In this document: positions 56,033 through 64,000 of the stretch, in pieces
Numbering within the stretch: the first letter of the stretch is position 1
Layout: every line of letters begins with the position of its first letter
Source: Jaltomata sinuosa
Lineage: Eukaryota > Streptophyta > Magnoliopsida > Solanales > Solanaceae
Assembly: GCA_003996215.1 (NCBI GenBank)
Contig: QJPP01001564.1
Coordinates: forward strand, 186,001-250,000
DNA: 64,000 nucleotides
Direction of reading: 5' to 3'
Made by a program: the position numbers and the translations under genes
Notes under the pieces: model-generated
Seen by the model: only the letters and a program-made list of their open reading frames with translations
The model's database searches: none
What the model was told of the DNA's origin: nothing

Positions 56033-57515
56033 ATGGGTCGTACGAGATCTTCAGCAGTGGATGAGGGAGAGCCTTCAGCCCCAGTACCACCACCTCTAGC
56101 CAGGGGTCGGGGCAGAAATAAAGGTAAGGGCCGAGGACGTGCCCAAGCTGCGGCACCAGTTAGAGCTCCTGAGGCCGAGTATAGGCCTGAGCCAGTTCTA
56201 TATCAGCAGCCAGTTAACGAGGAAGCAGCCCAGGTGCCACCAGGGCCGGTAGCAGCATCAGTATTAGCACCATCCTCACCTCCTTCGTCAGATATCCAGA
56301 GTATGCTTCTTTAGTTGTTGGGTATGGTTAGGGGTCAGCCTTCTGATATGGCCTTGAGCGGATTCAGGAGTGCAGCCTACTACTGCGGATCCCCGTGCAC
56401 AGGTTGGTTTAGTGCCTATAGTCACTCAGCCTCTTGCTACTCTCCCATTTATGTCAGAGTCAGAGCATAAGTCTTTGGGCTGTTTTCTGAGATTATCCCC
56501 ACTGAGGTACTCCAGTGCTCCCGGATAGGATGCTTATAATTTCATTTCTACCTGTGAGGAGATGATTTATTATATTGGTCTGTTGGATGCTCACGAAATG
56601 GATTATACTACCTATCAACTAGAGGGGCCATCTAAGCTTTGGTGGAGGGCACACGTAGCTTGCAGGCACCCTCAGTCTCCTCAATTGACTTGGAGGGAGT
56701 TCTATGAGGCCTGCATGGCCATGTTCTTGCTGCAGAGTGACTATGAGTGCCATAGGGAGCTTTTCACCCGGTTAATGCAGGGATCTATGACAGCGTCTGA
56801 GTATGAGACCCATTTTCACCAGTTGGTTCTATTTGGGTCTATGATTATTCCTAAAGAGCCAGATCGGGTTCGTCGATTAGTTTGGGGGTTGAGGATCGAG
56901 CTTTGACAGATATCAGAGATACTAGTTACTAGTGGGCGACCATTTCAATCTATAGCGGACCATGCCTGCACTATGGAGGATTTTCATTGTCAGGACCCTA
57001 AGGCTAGAGATAAGAGACCATGCTATTAGAGCGGTTATAGTGATTCCCACTTCGGTGGTAGAGGTTCAAGTCAGTGGAGCCGAGGATATCAGCCACAGTA
57101 GTATCAGGGTCAGTCTAGATGGCCAGTTCAAGCATCACTTCAGGCTTTAGGTGGTCCTCAGTTTGATCAGGGTTATGGTTGTCAGCATGGGTTCATTGGG
57201 CCGAGTTCAGGTCAGTCATTGAAGGGTACATCATCTGGGGCATCAGGCCATGGTGTCCATACAGGTTCAGCCAGTTCGTCATGCCAGGGTGGTCCATCAG
57301 GGACTTTCTACGAGTGTGGTATTCTTGGTCATTTTGCTAGAGACTGCCCCCAGCGGGGTACAGTTTAGTCAGTTGCGCAGCCGGCTCAGCCTTTGAGATT
57401 AGTGCAGCCACCGGGCAGAGAAGGTGGTGTCCCTGGTAGAGGTGGTGCCCAGCGTGGTAAGTCAGGTGGTCAAGATGGTGATCGGGCCGATGGAGGTCAG
57501 TGTCAGTTATATCAT
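56033..57515 (+). pseudogene. gag: Element D gag (broken)
   Basis: It starts MGRTRSSAVDEGEPSAP at 56033, with a Gly/Arg/Lys-rich basic stretch and a Pro/Ala linker. The frame moves from 2 to 0 near 56365. The core is at 56560-56906 (GPSKLWWRAHVAC, WREFYEACMAMF, SEYETHFHQL). A TGA at 56904 stands where relatives read Arg. The zinc knuckle near 57303-57345 lacks its first cysteine (FYECG for CYECG) and keeps the other three ligands. The Gly/Gln-rich C-terminal part runs to the frame change near 57510. Confidence 0.87.
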
Positions 57516-60500
57516 TCCCTGGTAGACCGAAGGCAGAGGCCTCAGATGCAGTGATCAAAGGTACGATTTCTGTCTACTGCCAGTCAGTTTTAGCATTATT
57601 TGATCCTAGTTCTTCATGTTCGTAAGTTTCTGCCTACTTTGTTCCTTATTTCGGATTGGATAGTGAGCCATTATCTGTTCCTATATTTATTGCTACCCCG
57701 ATAGGTGATTCTTTAGTAGTGGATCAGATTGTTAGATCATGCTTGACAGTTATTGGTAATCTTGAAACTTGGGCTGACTTGATGATTTTAGATATGCTAG
57801 ACTTTGATGTTATTCTTGGCATGAACTGGTTATCCCCTCAACAAGTGGTTTTAAATTATTATGCCAAGACTGTTACCATAGCCATACCTGGTATATCCTC
57901 GGTTGTGTCGCAGGGTTCTATTGGTCGTGCACTGTCTGGGATCATTTCTTGTCTCCAGGCTAAGAGGTTGATTTCACGCGGATGTTTGTCTTACCTAGCA
58001 TATATCTGAGATGTTAGCACTGACACTTCTTCTCCTGAGTTGGTCCCTGTGGTTAGAGAGTTTTTAGATGTGTTTTTGACCGACCTGTCAGGCCTTCCAC
58101 ATGAGCGTGATATAGACTTTGCCATTGAGTTAGAGCCGGGTACCAGGCCTATTTCCATTACTCTAAATCATATGGCTCCAGCAGAGTTGAGGGAGCTTAA
58201 GGTTCATCTTCAGGACATGTTAGCTAAGGGTTTCATTAGATCGAGTATGTCATCTTGGGGTGCTCCAGTTCTGTTTATGAAGAAGAAAGATGTTTCGATT
58301 CGAATGTGTATTGATTATCGGCAGCTAAATAAGGTGACTATAGAGAACAATATCTGATGCCACGCATAGATGACTTATTTGATCAGCTCCAGGGTGCAGC
58401 AGTGTTCTCTAAGATAGATTAGAGGTCAGGCTACCACCAGTTGAGGATTAGGGCGGATGACATCTGTAAGATAGCATTCAGGACACGCTATGGCCATTAT
58501 GAGTTCCTAGTGATGTCTTTTGGGTTGACCAATGTCCCAGCAACTTTCATGGACTTGATGTAAAGGGTGCTCAAGCCGTACTTGGATTCGTTTGTGATAG
58601 TCTATATTGATGATATATTGATATACTCGCGGAGGAGCATGAGCAGCATTTGAGGATCGTACTCCAAACTTTGAGAGATCATCGGCTTTATGCCAAGTTC
58701 TCAAAGTGTGAGTTTTAGCTTGAGTCACTAGTATTCCTAGGGCACATGGTGTCTAAGGAAGGGATTAGAGTGGACTCAAAAAGATTACAGTCATTCATAA
58801 TTGGACAAGACTTCCTACTCCTACCGAGGTTTGCAGTTTTATTAGGTTGGCAAGATACTACAAAAAGTTTGTTGAGGGCTTTCCTTCCATAGCAGCACCT
58901 TTGACTAGGCTGACTAGGAAAGATGTCCTATTTCAGTGGTCTGATCAGTACGAGGACAGCTTCCAGAGGCTTAAGGCCTTATTGACTTCAACTCCGGTAC
59001 TGACATTGCTAGTTTAGGGTCAGGGATTCTCAGTGTATTGTGATGCTTCGTTAGTTGGTCTTGGTTGTATGTTAACACAACAGGGTAGTGTGGTAGCTTC
59101 TGTGTTAGGGCAGCTGAAGGATCACGAGTGCAACATCCACTCATGACTTAGAGTTGGCGGCGGTAGTCTTCACGCTCAAGATCTGGAGGCACTATCTATA
59201 TGGAGTTAACTATGAAATTTACACTGACCACCGTAGTCTTTAGTATATCACGAGTCAACGAGAGCTAAATTCTAGGTAGTGGAGATTGATTGAGTTACTG
59301 AAGGACTATAACTTCACCATTATGTACTATCTGGGCAAGGAAAATATGGTAGCAGATGCCTTGAGCCAGAAGGCATTGAGTATGGGCAGCTTATCTTCTC
59401 TTTTAGTTTCGGAGCGGCCGTTGGCCTTGGACATCCAGTCCTTGGCTAATTATTTGGTTAGGCTTAATTTGTCAAATCCCAGTATAGTTCTTCCCAATGT
59501 TGAGGTCCGTTCTACTTTGGTTGACCAGATTTAGCAGCATCAATTTGAGGATCACCGGTTGTGTGATATTCATGATCAGGTTGTACGGTGTGAGGCCAAC
59601 AAGGCTACTATAGATTCTAATGGTACCTTGAGATTTGATGGTCGCCTTTGTGTTCCGAGAGTTGGGGATTTTATTCAGTTTATTCTCTGTGAAGCTCATT
59701 GTTCCAGATATTCCATCCATCCGGGCATAACTAAGATGTATAGAAATTTAAGATAGCTTTACTGGTGGAGTGGTATGAAGAATGACATAGCTTACTTTGT
59801 AGCTCGATCCTCGAACTGCCAGCAGGTTAAGTTTAAGCACATGAGACCTAGTGGATTGATGCAGAGACTTTTCATTCCTGAGTGAAAGTGGGTAGAGATC
59901 ACTATGAACTTTATAGCATGGTTGCCACATACTCCTCGAGGGTTTGACTCTATTTAGGTTATTATCGATAGGCTGACTAAGTCTGCACACTTCTTGCCAA
60001 TTTATTCTTCCTATATTGCAAAGAGTTTGGCTCAAATTTATCTTCGTGAGGTTGTTCGTTTTCATAGGGCTTTAGATTCTATTATTTCAGACCATGGTAC
60101 TCAATTTACATCTTAGTTTTGGAGGACTATTCAGTGAGAGATGGGTACAGAGGTTCAGCTCAGCACTGCATTCTATCTTCAGATAGATGGCCAGTCCGAG
60201 AGGACTATCCAGGTCCTAGAGGACATGTTACGGGCTTGTGTTCTTGATTTTGGAGGTTCATGGGATCAGTACATGCCTTTGGCAGAGTTTGCTTATAATA
60301 ACAGTTATCACTCGAGTATTTGCATGGCACCTTTTGAGGCCTTGTATGGTAGGCATTGCATATCGCCAATGGGTTTTTCTGATGGTTTTGAGTCTAGGCC
60401 GCAGAGTACAAACCTACTTCATGATTCCCTAGATAGAGTTTGGGTGATTCAGGATAGACTTTGGGCAGGTCAGAGTAGGCAAAAGAGCTATGCAGATCGT

Positions 60501-60965
60501 AGACTTTGTACCTTAAAGTTCAGTGTTAGTGATCGGGTGTTTCTTCGAGTGTCACCCATGAAGAGTGTGATGAGATTTGGTAGGCGGGGCAAGCTCAGCC
60601 CCAGGTATATTGGGCCGTTTGGGATTCTTTAGAAGGTTGGTAGTGTTTCTTATCTATTAGCTTTGCCTCCTATGTTCTCAGCTATGCATCCAATCTTCCA
60701 TGTATCTATATTGGGGCATTATGTTCCTGATGAGTCACATGTGTTACAGTGGGATTCAGTGCAGTTAGATAAGAGTTTGGCCTTTGTTAAGGAGTCGGTA
60801 GCCATTCTAGCCAGAGATGTCAGAAGATTGAGGTCTAGAGAGTTTCATGTGGTTAAGGTTTAGTGAAGGCACCATTTGGTCGAGGAGGCTACCTGTGATA
60901 CTAAGAGAGAGATGCAAGCTCAGTATCCACAGTTATTTGAGCCTTCAGGTTCTCTTTTTTCTTAA
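57516..60965 (+). pseudogene. pol: Element D pol: protease, RT, RNase H, integrase, chromodomain (broken)
   Basis: The protease has ALFDPSSSCS followed by a stop at 57623. RT begins near 58060 and keeps CIDYRQLNKVT; it shifts frame near 58350, has SKID then a stop where L-R-S-G-Y follows in relatives, and retains the YIDD box near 58605. The frame shifts again near 58635. RNase H (about 58850-59330) and integrase (59540-60600) follow. In integrase the finger has lost one cysteine (SSNCQQ), the first catalytic Asp reads Asn (ITMNF near 59905), the second (ISDHGTQFTS) is present and the Glu in GQSERTIQ is present. The chromodomain is at about 60780-60950, with two stops in V-K-V-x-x-R-H. The stop TAA near 60963 precedes the 3' LTR signature. 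Confidence 0.9.
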
Positions 60966-61001
60966 CTTCCAAGGACGGAAGTCCTTTTTAGTAGTGCATG
61001 A

Positions 61002-63366
61002 TGTAATGACCTTTTTTGGTCATTTTCTCATTTTCACCTTCTTTGTACTGTTAGAGATTTTTTGTAACAGCCCCAAGTCATTTATAACTTACTGCGACTA
61101 GTGGTTTGATTCTCGAGCCGTTCGTTAGGTCGTTATGACTATTTCCTTATTTTAGAGCTTTAACATAGGAAATTATTGACTTTAGTCAAAATTCTTAGCT
61201 AACGTGCTTGAAATTAAATTCCAACAGTTCTATTAGCTCTGGAGCATGGATTTTGGTATAGTTGGACCTTTGGTTTAGGCCTGGGAGCTTTCAGTTTGGT
61301 TTTATCTCACTTTCTGAGATTTCAGGCCAGTTAGAGTTGGTAGTTTGACTTTGGTCAACATTTGGATAAAACAGCCTTGGATAGAAATTTTGTCAGTATT
61401 TTTAGCTCCGGAATGTCGACTTTGGGCTAGAGGGACCTTTGGTTTGGGTCCCAAGGCTTTCAGACTCATTTTGAGCTATTGGGTTCCATTTTGGTTAAAG
61501 GTTGGTTTTTGGGCATGGGGCCCACTTTTCTTCGAAACAATCTCCGTTGGGAGTTTTGTTTATTTTATTGAGTCTGGAATGTCATTTTTGGATGAGTAGC
61601 ATGTTTGGTTTGTGTCCGCGGGATTGCAGATGAATCCCGAGGGTCCATCCGAGCATTTGAACTTAGCTAAGTTTTTCTGATATAGTTGGTTCTGGTGTAT
61701 CCTCTTTTGCAGCCTTTGTGTCGCATTTGTGGATACCACTTTTGTGGTAGAGCACCGCATTTTCGGACTCCATATTTGCGGACATTCCTCCAATTTTGTG
61801 AAGGTATGTCTGATCAGGGACCTCTGCTTTTGCGAAGTTCTATCATTTTTGCGACATCCGCATTTGTAGAGATTTTTTGGCTTTTGTGGAGGCACAGATG
61901 AACAGTGACCTTTGCATTTGCAAAGAAGATCTCCACTTTTGCAGATATCGCTATTATTAAACATTCATCTTTCATCTTCAAGCTCATAAAATTGAATTTT
62001 TCCATTGTTGTTAGAGCTCTAAGCTCCATTTTTTGTGTGGGAGCTTCCTAAGGTGTTGGGATAGTTTATCTATGGTCTGTGGTCGATTCCTTGTCGTAAA
62101 CTGTAAGTATTCCACCTTTGATTCTCTCAATTTCTTCATTTGATTCCTGAAATTGTTATTGGGTGTAGGGGCTGCTCTAGGCCATTTTTCTTACCCAAAT
62201 TATGCTCATCTTTCGAGCATGTGTTCCTAGATATGTTGGGAATCTCGTAGTAATTTTCATTTTTTTATTTCGAGTTGTGAGGCCCATGGGCTCGCTTTTG
62301 ACCCAGATTTTGATCCAGCTAAATTATTAGCATTATGGGTATTGTTAGCTTCATATTGACGAGTAGATTATTTTATTGATAGTTTGATTGCTATTCGGGG
62401 CTTCTCGGAGCAGTTTGGGCTTGGAAAACGTCTTTCTAGTAGCTTTTCATTGGATGTCAGGTAGGCTATGGCTTACCTATCTTAGACTTGGCCTATATAG
62501 AATGCAATTGTACTATTTAGCTCATCTTTGGGTTTGGTTACTAGGTTGGCACCCCAGACCTTGTCCGCTTTTTTTTCTGTCCGTTCTTACTTCTTATGCT
62601 TCAGTATTTGAGCTAGTTTAGTAGTATTACCCCTTTACGGCCCTATGTGGCCTTTGCATATGCCTCTGAACCATAGTTAGTGGGATATTTGAGAAGTGTT
62701 CGTGAGTCCCGAACATTGATCCGCGATTGCTAGCTGGTTATCTGTGTTGTAGAGCAGATTGAGCCTATGCAGGGCCAGTAGTTTGATATTGAGCTATTGG
62801 TTGTATCTGATCATATCATCATCATGAAGAGAGTTTTTCTGTGTTGGTTAATTACTACTACAGGGCTACAGGCCTAGCTATTACTGATTTTCTAACCTTG
62901 CATGACCCCGAGGGTTCATTTTTAGTTATAAATGGCTATAATTGGATTAAATACTGATTTTATGAACCTTCTTGAGATAAAAGAGATTAAACAATGATTT
63001 TATCACTGATTTTGAGATAATACAAGATTCGGCTGGGCCGGAGTGCTATACATAATTTTATCACTGATTTTGAGATAATACTAGACTCGGCTGGGCCAGA
63101 GTGCTAAACATGGTTTTATTACTGATTTTAGACCTGAATAGACTTTGAGCACGCATATTGAGATATTGAGAGTTTGTATGCAGTCTTAGAGACCTCCATG
63201 GACCTTGTCGATCTGGACTAGGGGCTACAGGCCAAGAGTACTGGAGGAGGGGTATACGGGGGAAGCCTTCCATGGGTCCTACCTACTGGGCTTACGGGCG
63301 TCGGAGGTGGTGCATATTGTACCACTGACATATTACATCATATCATTCATTTGTCTACACGGTTCC
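61002..63366 (+). repeat. Element D 3' LTR, first part
   Basis: It starts TGTAATGACC and matches the 5' LTR up to the ACACGGTTCC before 63367, equivalent to about 54822. Its cassette is at 61700-61960 and its 58-bp units at 63006-63122. A rough look suggests about 12% difference from the 5' LTR. Confidence 0.9.
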
Positions 63367-64000
63367 TGTAATGACCCTCTAGGTTATTTTTTGTTTTTCA
63401 TGCTTTTTCTGCATTTTGAGCTTTCTCTTAGCGGCTACAGGCAATTTATGACTTTTCGAGACTGATAGTTCGGTGCCTGGGCCATTCGTTAGGTTGTTAT
63501 GACTATTTCTCTGTTTTAAAACTTGAACTTAGAAAATCTTTGACTTTGGTCAACTTTCTTGGTAAACGTACTTAGAATCGAATTTTGACAATTATGTTGG
63601 CTCCGAATGAGGATTTTGGTCTAGTAGGACCATTGGTCTGGGTCTGAGTGCTTTTGTTTTGGTTTTGTGTTGCTTTCTGTGTTTTCAAGCCAGTTTGGCT
63701 AGTAGGGTTGACTTTGGTCAATATTCGGAGAAGACGGCCTCGGATAGAAATTTTGTACGTGCTATTAGCTCCGTAATATCAACTTTGGGCTAGGGGAACC
63801 TTTGGTTCAGGTCTCGGGGCTTCCGGACTTGTTTTGGGGTATGGAGTTACGAGTTAGTTTTTGGCGCGGGGACTACTTTTCCTTAAAACGACCTTCTTTG
63901 GTAAATACATTGATTTCGTTGAGTCTGGAATGTTGTTTTCACTCAAATAACTCTATTGGTTTGTGAGTATCAGGTTCTGATCATTCCCGGAATGCCCCGA
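63367..64000 (+). repeat. Element E: start of another chromovirus LTR, runs off the window
   Basis: TGTAATGACCCTCTAGG begins inside the D 3' LTR. The following text has the family backbone (TTGACTTTGGTCAA near 63540, the TTTGGTCTAGTAGGACC block). Candidate duplication GTTCC at 63362-63366; the other copy is outside the window. It is the youngest insertion at this end by nesting. Confidence 0.85.

Larger units (their letters stand above)
52457..64000 (+). mobile_element. Element D: chromovirus related to C, 3' LTR cut by element E
   Basis: 5' LTR 52457-55829, primer site, gag, pol with chromodomain, 3' LTR from 61002. The 3' LTR is interrupted at 63367 by the start of another LTR, so D's end and its duplication lie outside the window; the five bases before the start are AGTGA. 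The order of domains and motifs is as in C. Confidence 0.88.

Overview
The window looks like intergenic, probably pericentromeric, DNA of a large plant genome. Nearly every base that can be assigned belongs to LTR retrotransposons nested in one another. I see no host gene, tRNA, rRNA, CRISPR array or bacterial-type signal. The evidence for a plant is the retroelement set: Athila-like Ty3/gypsy elements with a tRNA-Asp type primer site, chromoviruses (Tekay/Del-like, C-terminal chromodomain) with a TGGTATCAGAGC initiator-Met primer site and LTRs of about 3.4-3.8 kb, and a Ty1/copia relic. The style suggests Solanaceae, but the sequence alone does not prove it. Every coding region is broken by stops or frameshifts, so all are annotated as pseudogenes.

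Layout. 1-5464 is a mosaic of LTR pieces in both orientations: chromovirus LTR fragments at 1-571(-), 572-1272(+), 3849-4476(-) and 4477-4808(+); a reverse Athila/Tat-like LTR at about 1281-2885; an anonymous repeat R1 at 2937-3848; and an Athila-like LTR end at 4809-5464. 5495-30308 is chromovirus-type element B, flanked by the target duplication TTTAT. B's 5' LTR is itself split by a complete Athila-like element A (8939-22269, duplication GCGCC). B lies inside the integrase region of a reverse-strand copia relic, whose pieces are at 5465-5494, 30314-30751 and 32108-33360. That relic is also interrupted by a reverse Athila-like LTR (30752-32107). About 1.1 kb of AT-rich DNA without recognisable features follows. 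34456-46842 is chromovirus C (duplication TTAAA). 47786-51496 is a solo chromovirus LTR (duplication CATCA) inside R2, an inverted copy of R1. 52457 to beyond the window is chromovirus D, whose 3' LTR is cut at 63367 by the start of another related LTR (E).

How the parts work together. A, C and D have the normal logic of their lineages: LTR promoter, primer site, gag, protease, reverse transcriptase, RNase H, integrase, 3' LTR. A has a third ORF between integrase and the 3' LTR. B differs: it keeps a compact single-frame gag with two zinc knuckles, but its pol is almost unreadable, so it looks like a non-autonomous partner of the C/D-type elements.

The least ordinary signals are these. (1) A 92-bp tandem unit rich in TGACGG/CCGTCA sits directly upstream of the TATA box in A's LTRs and occurs again in two arrays in front of A's third ORF, together with splice-like signals; this suggests a second, LTR-like control region. 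(2) The gag-only architecture of B. (3) The chromovirus LTRs share one backbone but carry different repeat cassettes just upstream of the TATA position. (4) Most in-frame stops in A are explained by C-to-T changes in CAG, CAA or CGA codons.
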